NCBI GenBank assembly: GCA_007118855.1
Contig: SKQU01000092.1
Coordinates: 1 to 32,499 of the forward strand
DNA from: Spirochaetaceae bacterium
Lineage (GTDB): Bacteria > Spirochaetota > Spirochaetia > DSM-27196 > SLST01
DNA: 32,499 bases
Direction: 5' to 3'
Positions 14,517-21,679 of the stretch are shown here, piece after piece. The notes beneath the pieces were generated by a model. The model ran no database searches, was not told the origin of the DNA, and saw nothing but the letters and a program-made list of their open reading frames with translations. A program made the translations under genes and the position numbers. Position 1 is the first letter of the stretch; every line of letters starts with the position of its first letter.

Positions 14517-16428
14517 ATGCCCGCGCACCCGTCGCCGCGGCCAGCCGCTCCTCCACGGCTATGCTTGCCGGGAACACGAATACCGCATCAGAGCCGGTGG
14601 TCCGGGAGTGCACGTGTCGAGAGCCCGTCTGCTCTCGCACGACCGCCTCTTCCCCGAGCACCGCATCTGCGAGGAGGACCCGGCGGTCCGTTCCCGCGCG
14701 CACGACCAGCCCGACCGAACCGTCGCGCACGCTACGCAGGCTCGCCGCGCGACCGCTCATGGTGGAGAGCTGGAGCATCCGGCCGTCATGGGTATAGTAG
14801 AGACCGCCGAGGCTGTCCCTCCTGACCCGGGAACGCTCTATGCGCTCCTGCCCGATCACCGTCGCCCGGGGTATCGCGTACGCAGACCCCTCGCTCTCGG
14901 CGACTACCACGTGAACGAGCCTGGTCGCCGCGGGAACCGTCACGACGAAAGAGACTCCGGCGTCCGGCTTGTTGATCATCCGCAGCTCACCCCTGAGCAG
15001 GGTTCGTACCGTGTGGACCACGTTGTCAAGGCCCACACCGCGCCCGGAGCTTCTGTCCGGGGCATCACGCATGGAGAAGCCGGGGCGGGCGAGAATGTCG
15101 AGCAGAGCCGACTCCTGCTCGCCGCTTCGCTCGCGCACCGCCGCCTCATGCACCCCCTTGCCGTCGTCCTGAACGATCATCCGCACGCGTTCACCGAGCC
15201 GGTCGACCCGTATCCTGATCGTGGCCGCCGGGTGCCGTCCTGCCGTCGCACGAGCCTCGATCGTCTCGATCCCGTGGTCAATGCTGTTACGCACCAGATG
15301 CATCACAGCCTCGAGCAGCGCATCGCCCACGGCCGCGGACACCAGTGCGCCCTGTCCACCCACGGCAACACGCACGCGCTTGCCCTGACCGGCGGCGTAC
15401 CTGATCGAACTGAGTCTGACTTCACGCAGCAGATCGAGCAGCTGCACACGGGCGTGCACGTTCACCCGATCCTGCAGGATCCCGGCATAGTGCGCAGCGC
15501 GACGAAGCGCGGGGGCGAGATCGCCGGAAGCACGCGCACCGTCTCCCACGATCGAGACCGCGGCGGCAACCTCGTCGGCGAGCAGAAGCATCTCTTCCTG
15601 GTTCTCCCACACGGGAGGAGCCTGCACCGGGGCTCGCTCGGACACCGCGAGAGCTCCCGGGTACGGCTCATCCGACTCGTCGAAGACCTCCGCGAAACTG
15701 AGCTCGGTGATCTCCATGAGCTCGACCTCGTCCACGTGGACCGCGCGCCGGACGCTCTCTTCATCACCCCCGCTCGTCACGATGATCGTCAGCTGGCGCG
15801 CAGCGGCTCGGTGCATGTCCTCGGCAGGCGGCTCGACGCTCACGACTGCGCATGATATCTCGAGGTTGTTGATCACGAGGAACGCCCGCGCGTAGCGCAT
15901 CTGCGGCACCGTATCAATGCCCACGACAACCCGGTAGAGCCTTTCCCCGCGTAACCGCGCCTCCCTGAGGATTCCCTGCTGCGCGGCGAGGTGCCTCGAC
16001 GTGTGGCGCGCCTGCGCACCCTCGGTGCGCTCGTCTGCATTGCCGCCGCAACCGGCGGCCTCAGTCGCTGCGTCGGCCTCCGGAGAACCGGCCCCTCGCT
16101 CCCGTGATGCGCGGTATCTCTGAAGCGCGTCCGCGAGCTCGCGCACGCCCAGGCGCAGCGCCGCCGCGGTAGACTCATCGATCGCCCCGCCTCCCTTGCG
16201 GACTCCGGTCAGCGTATCCTCGAGCAGATGCGCTGACTCGGCGACGGCGGTGACCCCGAGGAAACCGGCTTCGGACTTGATGGAGTGAGCCGCGCGAAAG
16301 GCACGGTCGATCTCGGCCGCGGTTCGCTCGCCGGGCTCGACTGCGCCGAGCACACGGTTGAGCGTTCCCAGCATGATCGTGCTGTCCGAATCGAACATCC
16401 GCTCGAGTTTCCTGCTCTGCAAGCTCAC
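14515..16428 (-). CDS. cheA: CheA-type chemotaxis histidine kinase
   Basis: A soluble kinase expected to phosphorylate CheY in response to receptors. It has 637 residues. The P1 HPt domain carries the phospho-acceptor H48 in AFRAAHSIKSEAGFLG. A P2-like response-regulator-binding segment (about 155-260) follows an Ala/Glu-rich linker. A divergent P3 (about 295-350, LQDRVNVHARVQLLDLLREV) leads into the P4 ATPase with N box HLVRNSIDHGIE, G1 DDGKG, F box ARPGFSMRD and G2 SGRGVGLDNV. A P5 CheW-like domain (about 500-620) ends it. All catalytic boxes are intact. It starts with GTG 16428, overlapping the previous stop as GTGA, with GGGAG just upstream. It is the last gene of the flagellar operon, away from any cheW/cheX/cheY genes in the window, so it may be a second or specialised CheA. 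Confidence 0.9.
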   Translation of the reverse strand: MSLQSRKLERMFDSDSTIMLGTLNRVLGAVEPGERTAAEIDRAFRAAHSIKSEAGFLGVTAVAESAHLLEDTLTGVRKGGGAIDESTAAALRLGVRELADALQRYRASRERGAGSPEADAATEAAGCGGNADERTEGAQARHTSRHLAAQQGILREARLRGERLYRVVVGIDTVPQMRYARAFLVINNLEISCAVVSVEPPAEDMHRAAARQLTIIVTSGGDEESVRRAVHVDEVELMEITELSFAEVFDESDEPYPGALAVSERAPVQAPPVWENQEEMLLLADEVAAAVSIVGDGARASGDLAPALRRAAHYAGILQDRVNVHARVQLLDLLREVRLSSIRYAAGQGKRVRVAVGGQGALVSAAVGDALLEAVMHLVRNSIDHGIETIEARATAGRHPAATIRIRVDRLGERVRMIVQDDGKGVHEAAVRERSGEQESALLDILARPGFSMRDAPDRSSGRGVGLDNVVHTVRTLLRGELRMINKPDAGVSFVVTVPAATRLVHVVVAESEGSAYAIPRATVIGQERIERSRVRRDSLGGLYYTHDGRMLQLSTMSGRAASLRSVRDGSVGLVVRAGTDRRVLLADAVLGEEAVVREQTGSRHVHSRTTGSDAVFVFPASIAVEERLAAATGARA

Positions 16429-17027
16429 TGCTCCCTCTCAACGCCTTCGCCCAGGGCGACGATCAACTCTACCTCACCAACGGTCTTCCCGACAATCGAT
16501 GCGATCCGTTCGAGCGTAACGCCCTGCAGGTACAGGCCGCGCACGCGTTCGCGCACATGTACAGCGGGAGCGTCAGCAGGCCGACGAGGCTCGTTCCCGC
16601 CGGATCCCGCAGCGGACGACGTGGACGCCGTGCGCGGTTCCCGCGATGCCTCGGTCCGTGAGTCCGGCCCGGCCCCGCAATCCTGACCTGCACGGGTGGG
16701 TTCGACCGGCCGTCCGGATCCCGTGGATACGGCGAGTCGGCGGTAGGTGTCCGACTCTACCTCCCGCGACGAGAGATCGCGTCGCAGCGCGCCGACACGG
16801 CGATCGGCCTGGGCTATGAGCTTCTCGAGCGTCCGGATTCTATCCTCGATGAGCTCGATATTCCTCTCGGACGTTGCGTTGAGCTCGGTGATGATAGCGC
16901 CGACCTCCCGCCTGATCTCTTCGAGAGCCTCCTGGCGGCTCGTTCGCGCGACGATTGTGCGATTGAGGACGAGGTAGGCGACGAGCACCATAATGGTCGT
17001 GATCGCGAGCGAGACCCATCCACCCAT
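16425..17027 (-). CDS. SwrB/DUF6115-like membrane coiled-coil protein
   Basis: A 200-residue protein with one N-terminal span (about residues 5-22), a coiled coil (about 28-95, ITELNATSERNIELIEDRIR then LEKLIAQADRRVGALRRDLS), a Pro/Ser/Gly-rich linker (about 105-155) and a C-terminal helix-turn-helix-like unit, RVRGLYLQGVTLERIASIVG, ending GEVELIVALGEG. That layout and the closing GEVELI motif resemble the DUF6115 proteins that follow the flagellar sigma factor in Firmicutes, including B. subtilis SwrB, which stimulates flagellar basal-body and export-apparatus maturation. The assignment rests on remembered motif, architecture and gene order. The ATG at 17027 lies 2 nt after the preceding stop. 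Translationally coupled to cheA by GTGA. Confidence 0.65.
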   Translation of the reverse strand: MGGWVSLAITTIMVLVAYLVLNRTIVARTSRQEALEEIRREVGAIITELNATSERNIELIEDRIRTLEKLIAQADRRVGALRRDLSSREVESDTYRRLAVSTGSGRPVEPTRAGQDCGAGPDSRTEASREPRTASTSSAAGSGGNEPRRPADAPAVHVRERVRGLYLQGVTLERIASIVGKTVGEVELIVALGEGVEREQ

Positions 17028-17029
17028 AC

Positions 17030-17353
17030 CTACCCGCAGACATCAACGTTCTGGCCGAGGTCCGGATCGCGGAACACCTGGTCGTCGGCTCGCTCGTCCC
17101 TGGCCTCAGTGCCGCGCTCGCCGGATCCCCGCTTCTCCTTCCCCGACTCGTCGTTCACCTGCTCCGGGCCCTCCTCGTCGGTGCGCGCCTGGGTGACGCG
17201 GTGCTCGAGCTGCTCGCTCTGCTCGGCGATCTCACTCGCGGCGACCATCTGAGCCTGTGCCTGCGCTTCACGGAGGGTGGACTGATCCCTCCCGATCTCA
17301 TTGAGCCGCGAAAAAAGCACCTGCAGGTCGATCGGTTGGATCGCCACGCTCAT
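17030..17353 (-). CDS. Small conserved-type flagellar-operon protein of unknown function
   Basis: A 107-residue hydrophilic protein without signal peptide or span. It begins with PIDLQVLFSRLNEIGRDQST, continues with a Gln/Glu-rich helix (about 24-58) and ends in a highly charged, low-complexity tail. Short proteins with a similar opening PIDLQV and a charged tail occur at the same place (after FapA) in clostridial flagellar operons; I infer a family relation from that memory, without a known role. The start overlaps the fapA stop by ATGA, and the stop is 2 nt from the next ATG, so it is firmly embedded in the operon. Confidence 0.7.
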   Translation of the reverse strand: MSVAIQPIDLQVLFSRLNEIGRDQSTLREAQAQAQMVAASEIAEQSEQLEHRVTQARTDEEGPEQVNDESGKEKRGSGERGTEARDERADDQVFRDPDLGQNVDVCG

Positions 17354-19293
17354 CTCCGCCCGATGGTCACATCCTCATCGGTCTCTTCGTACTTCGTCAC
17401 CTTCACCATGCCCTTGTCGGAGATGAAAGTGACCGCCTTGAACTCGTTTCGAACCTCCAGGTACGCGTCCTTGATGCTCACGCGAACGCCCGGGAAGACC
17501 GTCCCGGACGCGGACACTCGACCCGCGACCTTCAGACCGTCGAGGTATTCGCGAAGCTCCGCGGCTTCCTTCTCGATCTTTCTGAGGTCGCCCTCGAGGG
17601 TGATCCGCTTCTCCTTCAGCTCCTGGTAGTAGCGCTTCTTCTCGTCGGACACCGGACGCCCCGACTTCACGAGGCTCTCAATGGTGCTCATGTTCAGCTT
17701 CACGTCATCGAGCTGATGGGTGCACGAGTCGCGCTTCTCCTCGATCGCACCGAGCTTCTCCTTGCGCTTGGGATCGTACCCCACCTCGAGTATGGTCTCG
17801 CTTCCGGCCACCGACCCGAGGCTCTTCGCGTTGATCTCCTCAACGGCTTTCACCTGACCGCCGACGATGCTCGCCCGCTTGCCCTTGCAGATGATCTTCC
17901 GGTCGCAGAGCACCGTCGAGCTCATGATCCCGTCGGAGACGACGACGAGATTCCCCGCCTCGACACGGGCGTTCTCAATGAATTTCGACCAGAGGCTGCG
18001 ACCGCAGCGGATGGTCCCGCTGCTCTTGCCGGCTACCCCCTGATGAACGATGATATCACCTTCGGCGTCGAGGTTGCTCTTCCCGACGTTGCCCATGACC
18101 TCGATATTGCCCGCCGCCTTCACCGTGAACCCGTCGTCCACGTTCCCCTTCACGAGCACCGTCCCGAGGAACAGGACATTGCCGGTGCGCAGGTTGACGT
18201 CGCCGTTGATCACGTGAACAGGCTCCACGGTGATCTTGCCCGCGTTGATGACGACCTGACCGTTGATCTCCGCGAGCGCGGTCTTCCCGTCGTCACTCAG
18301 ACGAACGTTCTTCCCCACCGGGAACTCGACGTCCTTGCCGTCGTTCGCCGGCAGAAGGCGTCCCGTGACCGTCCGTCCGGGCTCGCCGCGTTTGGCGGGC
18401 TCCTTCTTCGCAAGCACCTGCCCCTGCACCACATTCTGAACGAGGTTCAACTCCTTGAAATCGACCTTGCCGTTCGTCTCCTTCAGCTTCACATGGCTCA
18501 CGTCGAGCTCGAAGCTGTACCGCACCCGCGCGTCATCGCCGTTCTTCGGCGGCACTCCGAAGGCGACGAGCACCGATTCACGATAGCGCGGGTCATCCGC
18601 GTACCGCTGCACCGCCTCCTCGTCTATCCCCTCCGCCACACCGTTCATCTGCAGAAACGAGACGATCTGGTCGTAACTCGGATCGGCTCCGCCGTCGCCG
18701 GGCGGGTACGCCTTGAGATACGCCTTCATCTCGTTGTCTGCGAGCTCCACGGACAGAGACGCGTCCGCCGAAGGGTCGTACTGGAACTCGCCAACCTTGA
18801 TGAACTCGCCCTGCGCGAGTTTCACGGCCTTCGCGACACGGCCCTTGTCGAAACCCTCGTCGACCCGCTCGAGCAGTTTCTCCATCGCCTGACGCTCGGT
18901 AGCCTTCGCACCGCCTCCCACCGGCTTCGTGACTTTCAGCATGATCCCGTCGGGCGCCATGCGAACGAAGACCTCACCGTCGCGATCCGCGTCTACCTCT
19001 TCTTCGGCCAGCAGCGAGAGATCGATAGCCGGCCCGGACTCCTCGGCGTCTCCGCGCGCCTGCTCGGGCATCGGGTACGCGAGAATGAGAAACGGCTTCC
19101 GCCCGACACCCATCATCCCGCGGGTGCCGCGCTCGAGCACCTCGTATTCGACGCGCTTCAGCGGCAGTCCGAGCTCGATCGCCGCCTGTTGCAGCGCGTC
19201 CTCCAGAGTCTCTCCGGAGACGGTGACTGCTTTCCCCTCGTCCCTGGAGAGCTCCTCTCTCATGTACGACTGGATCTGATCGAGGGTAACCAT
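17350..19293 (-). CDS. fapA: FapA-family (DUF342) flagellar assembly protein with N-terminal Jag_N domain
   Basis: A 647-residue cytosolic protein. Residues about 21-73 form a Jag_N-like domain (VTVSGETLEDALQQAAIELG then EVLERGTRGMMGVGRKPFLI), as in the RNA-binding protein Jag/KhpB. The rest is the FapA/DUF342 body: an acidic linker, an alpha/beta N-terminal region and a long run of beta-helix-like repeats (VHVINGDVNLRTGNVLFLGT, ITVEP, GNIEVMGNVGKSNLDAEGDI). A helical hairpin with charged residues (about 535-590) is followed by a final beta segment. In Vibrio vulnificus a FapA protein localises to the pole and affects flagellation; function here is inferred. ATG 19293 lies one base after the fliA stop and gives MVTLDQIQSYM; the open frame to 19332 lies within fliA. 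Overlaps the next gene by ATGA. Confidence 0.9.
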   Translation of the reverse strand: MVTLDQIQSYMREELSRDEGKAVTVSGETLEDALQQAAIELGLPLKRVEYEVLERGTRGMMGVGRKPFLILAYPMPEQARGDAEESGPAIDLSLLAEEEVDADRDGEVFVRMAPDGIMLKVTKPVGGGAKATERQAMEKLLERVDEGFDKGRVAKAVKLAQGEFIKVGEFQYDPSADASLSVELADNEMKAYLKAYPPGDGGADPSYDQIVSFLQMNGVAEGIDEEAVQRYADDPRYRESVLVAFGVPPKNGDDARVRYSFELDVSHVKLKETNGKVDFKELNLVQNVVQGQVLAKKEPAKRGEPGRTVTGRLLPANDGKDVEFPVGKNVRLSDDGKTALAEINGQVVINAGKITVEPVHVINGDVNLRTGNVLFLGTVLVKGNVDDGFTVKAAGNIEVMGNVGKSNLDAEGDIIVHQGVAGKSSGTIRCGRSLWSKFIENARVEAGNLVVVSDGIMSSTVLCDRKIICKGKRASIVGGQVKAVEEINAKSLGSVAGSETILEVGYDPKRKEKLGAIEEKRDSCTHQLDDVKLNMSTIESLVKSGRPVSDEKKRYYQELKEKRITLEGDLRKIEKEAAELREYLDGLKVAGRVSASGTVFPGVRVSIKDAYLEVRNEFKAVTFISDKGMVKVTKYEETDEDVTIGRR

Positions 19294-19294
19294 C

Positions 19295-20083
19295 CTACAT
19301 GATTCCCTTCTTGATGTTCGTGAGCTTCGCACGCAGACGCATGATCGCCTTGGTGTGCAGCTGAGAGACCCGCGACTCGGTGACCTCGAGAACCTGGCCT
19401 ATCTCCTTCAGCGTCAGGTCTTCGTAGTAGTAGAGGACAAGAACCTTCTTTTCCTTGTCCGGGAGCTCCTGGATCGCCTCCATGATCACCCGCTTGATCT
19501 CGTCCTTCTCGACGATGATGTCCGGGTTGAGGCTGTTCGGGCTCTCGATGCTGTCGGCGATAGAGACCTTGTCGCTGTCCTCACCGGTGTACCAGACGTC
19601 GTTGAGGCTGAGGATCGACGTTGCCGATATCTTCAGCATCGTCTTCTCGAACTCCTTCGCGGACATCCCCATCTCCCTGGCGATCTCCGCGTCACTCGCC
19701 GCGCGTCCGAGCGTGCTCTCGAGCCTCCGCACGCTCTCCTCGATCTCACGACTCTTCTGACGAACCGACCGCGGCACCCAGTCGATAGACCGCAGCTCGT
19801 CGAAAATCGCACCGCGAATGCGTGTCACCGCATACGTCTTGAACTTGACATGCTTATCCGGATCGAACTTCTCGATCGCATCGAAGAGCCCGAACACGCC
19901 GTAGCCGACCAGGTCGTCAAACTCGACGTTATGAGGCATACCGACGGCGACTTTGCCGGCCACGTACTTCACGAGCGGTGCGTACTGCTCAACGAGACGG
20001 TCACGGACGTCGGAGTCGCGCGTCGTCTGGTAGATCCGCCACAGCTCTTCTTCGGTCTTCTCTGCCAGGAGGTTCTCTCCCAT
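19295..20083 (-). CDS. fliA: Flagellar sigma factor FliA/WhiG
   Basis: An alternative sigma factor of the sigma28 group that directs RNA polymerase to late flagellar and chemotaxis promoters. It has 262 residues. Region 2 is clear ([20 protein letters not shown], then [20 protein letters not shown] and [20 protein letters not shown]). Region 3 follows ([20 protein letters not shown]), and region 4 with its helix-turn-helix is [20 protein letters not shown] followed by [20 protein letters not shown]. Nothing is missing. The ATG at 20083 has a GGGGAG directly upstream and lies 12 nt after the previous stop. Within the operon it follows flhG and the acidic-tail membrane protein. No flgM anti-sigma gene is visible in the window, so control of its activity cannot be judged here. 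Confidence 0.97.
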   Translation of the reverse strand: MGENLLAEKTEEELWRIYQTTRDSDVRDRLVEQYAPLVKYVAGKVAVGMPHNVEFDDLVGYGVFGLFDAIEKFDPDKHVKFKTYAVTRIRGAIFDELRSIDWVPRSVRQKSREIEESVRRLESTLGRAASDAEIAREMGMSAKEFEKTMLKISATSILSLNDVWYTGEDSDKVSIADSIESPNSLNPDIIVEKDEIKRVIMEAIQELPDKEKKVLVLYYYEDLTLKEIGQVLEVTESRVSQLHTKAIMRLRAKLTNIKKGIM

Positions 20084-20095
20084 GACTCCCCTTCC

Positions 20096-20758
20096 CTATT
20101 CCTCTCGCTTCAGGACCGTGCGAATCGCACGGGCCATTATGCTCGGGTCCTCACCCGACCGACCGGAATCATCGACATCTTCGACCGCAGCATGGTCGTC
20201 GGAGAAACCTTCGGACAGCCCCTCGATGTCAGGGAGCCTGCCCGCAAGCTCTACGTCGGAAACCTCCTCCAGTTCACCGGCATCGTCCGAGTCGTCTGTT
20301 TCCGCGTAGGCCGACCGATCGGTCGACTGTTCGACCGACTCATCGGCCGCCTCGAGCTCGGCGATCTCTTCAGCCTCCGGCTCCGCGTCTGCTGCCTGCT
20401 GCTCGTACGCATCTGCGCCGTCCTCGATGACTTCGGCTTCCTCGAGCTCGAGCTCCTCGGCAGGCTCTTCCACATCCGCGGGATCGTCCACCACAATGTC
20501 GACCAGGCTGCCGCTTCGTGACTCGCCGCCGCCGACCGGGTCGCTATCCGGCGAGCCGGCGCGCGTCGTCTTCAGATCAGGCAAATACTTGTCCACGACC
20601 CAGGAGATCGCTGCGGCGAGGGCCGCGAACAGCACGGCACCGACCAGGGCGCGTCCGAGGAGCGTGGCGAAAGGCACACCACTGATGAGTCCCGTCACCA
20701 GAGAAAGGAAGACTGCCGCACCGGCGGCACCTGCACTCACGCGCCAATCGAACCTCAT
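20096..20758 (-). CDS. Unknown membrane protein with very acidic cytoplasmic tail
   Basis: Not recognised. It has 220 residues. The N-terminal 65 contain two probable spans (about 8-27 and 35-56). The next ~120 residues are extremely rich in Glu, Asp and Ala with few hydrophobic residues, so they are probably disordered. The last ~20 residues are basic and amphipathic (PSIMARAIRTVLKREE). Its position between flhG and fliA is where several Firmicutes carry a PilZ/YcgR-like gene, but no PilZ signature is present here. The ATG at 20758 has AGGA 8 nt upstream, and the 38-nt gap after flhG is among the larger gaps in the operon. It may be an adaptor acting through its charged tail; that is a guess. 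Confidence 0.75.
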   Translation of the reverse strand: MRFDWRVSAGAAGAAVFLSLVTGLISGVPFATLLGRALVGAVLFAALAAAISWVVDKYLPDLKTTRAGSPDSDPVGGGESRSGSLVDIVVDDPADVEEPAEELELEEAEVIEDGADAYEQQAADAEPEAEEIAELEAADESVEQSTDRSAYAETDDSDDAGELEEVSDVELAGRLPDIEGLSEGFSDDHAAVEDVDDSGRSGEDPSIMARAIRTVLKREE

Positions 20759-20771
20759 GGTGCTGTCCTAC

Positions 20772-20800
20772 AGGGTAGATAATAGCACATAGGCCGTCAA
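20772..20800 (-). promoter_or_regulatory. Weak candidate internal promoter before the fliA cassette
   Basis: On the minus strand TTGACG (20800-20795) overlaps the flhG stop codon. A 17-bp spacer and TACCCT (20777-20772) follow, about 14 bases before the ATG of the acidic-tail protein. The -35 is good (5 of 6) but the -10 is poor (3 of 6). If real, it would let fliA-fapA-cheA be made separately from the rest of the operon. Confidence 0.25.
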
Positions 20801-21666
20801 CCTGGGCTCCCGAAGAGCTTCCGGATGAACTGACCGACCCCGCCGCCCTCCTTGTACTCGATCTTCTCCAGCCTGCCGACGATGTGTCTCACCGACACCG
20901 ACGCCTTCCCCGTGGGATCATGGACCAGAAACGGCCGCTGCCTGAGAACGGCTTGGTGGACCGCCGGGTCCTCGTAGACGCAGCCGAGGTAGTCGACTTT
21001 CAGGTTGAGGAACTGGCTCGCGATGTTGATCACCCGTTCGGCCACCTTCTTCCCCTCGGTGACGCTCTTCACCCGGTTGACGATCAGCTTCAGCGAAAGG
21101 CCCAGATTGTCTATCTCGGTCGCGATGATCTTGATGATGCCGTACGCGTCGGTGATGGCCGTTGGTTCGGGCGTCGTCACGATGATCGCCTCGTCCGCCG
21201 CGGCGACGAAGGAGAGCACGTTATTCGAGACCCCTGCGCTCGTATCGATGATGATCACGTCCGCCGTCGCGAGCTCTGACAGCTCGGTGATGAAGTTCTG
21301 GCGCTCCTCCTCGTCAAGATTCGCGATCTTCGCAAAGCCGCTTGCGCCGGCGACGATCTGGATACCGTAGCTCGTATCCATGATGATCTCCCTCATCGTC
21401 TTCTGTTTGCGGATGAGGTGATAGAGGTTGTACTTGGGAATGATCCCGAGCACCACGTTCACGTTCGCCAGGCCAAGATCCGCGTCCATCAGGATCACCT
21501 TCTTGCCGAGCTTTGCGTAGGCCAGCGCCAGATTCGTCGAGATGTTGGTCTTCCCCACCCCGCCCTTGCCGCTGGCTATCGTGATGATCCGTGTCCTCCC
21601 GCCGGGATTGCCGGCGCCGCCGTTAATGCGCATCATCTCACGAAGGGTCTCTGCCTGATCTGCCAT
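20797..21666 (-). CDS. flhG: FlhG (YlxH/MinD-like) ATPase controlling flagellar number
   Basis: A ParA/MinD-type ATPase that works with FlhF to set flagellar number and position and that stimulates FlhF GTPase. It has 289 residues. The N terminus MADQAETLREMM matches the short FlhG activator segment (DQAxxLR). The deviant Walker A is ASGKGGVGKTNISTNLALAY. VILMDADLGLANVNVVLG is the switch I/A' box, VIIIDTSAGVSNNVLSFVAA is Walker B, and the C terminus holds an amphipathic, basic segment (VGQFIRKLFGSPG) that could bind membrane. ATG 21666 is preferred because GGAG lies 6 nt upstream; ATG 21678 would also begin after the flhF stop but lacks a Shine-Dalgarno. Confidence 0.95.
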   Translation of the reverse strand: MADQAETLREMMRINGGAGNPGGRTRIITIASGKGGVGKTNISTNLALAYAKLGKKVILMDADLGLANVNVVLGIIPKYNLYHLIRKQKTMREIIMDTSYGIQIVAGASGFAKIANLDEEERQNFITELSELATADVIIIDTSAGVSNNVLSFVAAADEAIIVTTPEPTAITDAYGIIKIIATEIDNLGLSLKLIVNRVKSVTEGKKVAERVINIASQFLNLKVDYLGCVYEDPAVHQAVLRQRPFLVHDPTGKASVSVRHIVGRLEKIEYKEGGGVGQFIRKLFGSPG

Positions 21667-21679
21667 CGTCAACTCCATA

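Noticed and set aside
17716-19302. A 528-codon plus-strand frame antisense to fapA, and similar frames at 14440-15855, 23563-25104, 28947-30425 and 11362-12462
   Set aside because: All mirror well-identified genes. They are rich in Arg, His, Asp and Leu as expected from complement frames, and lack ribosome sites or family motifs.
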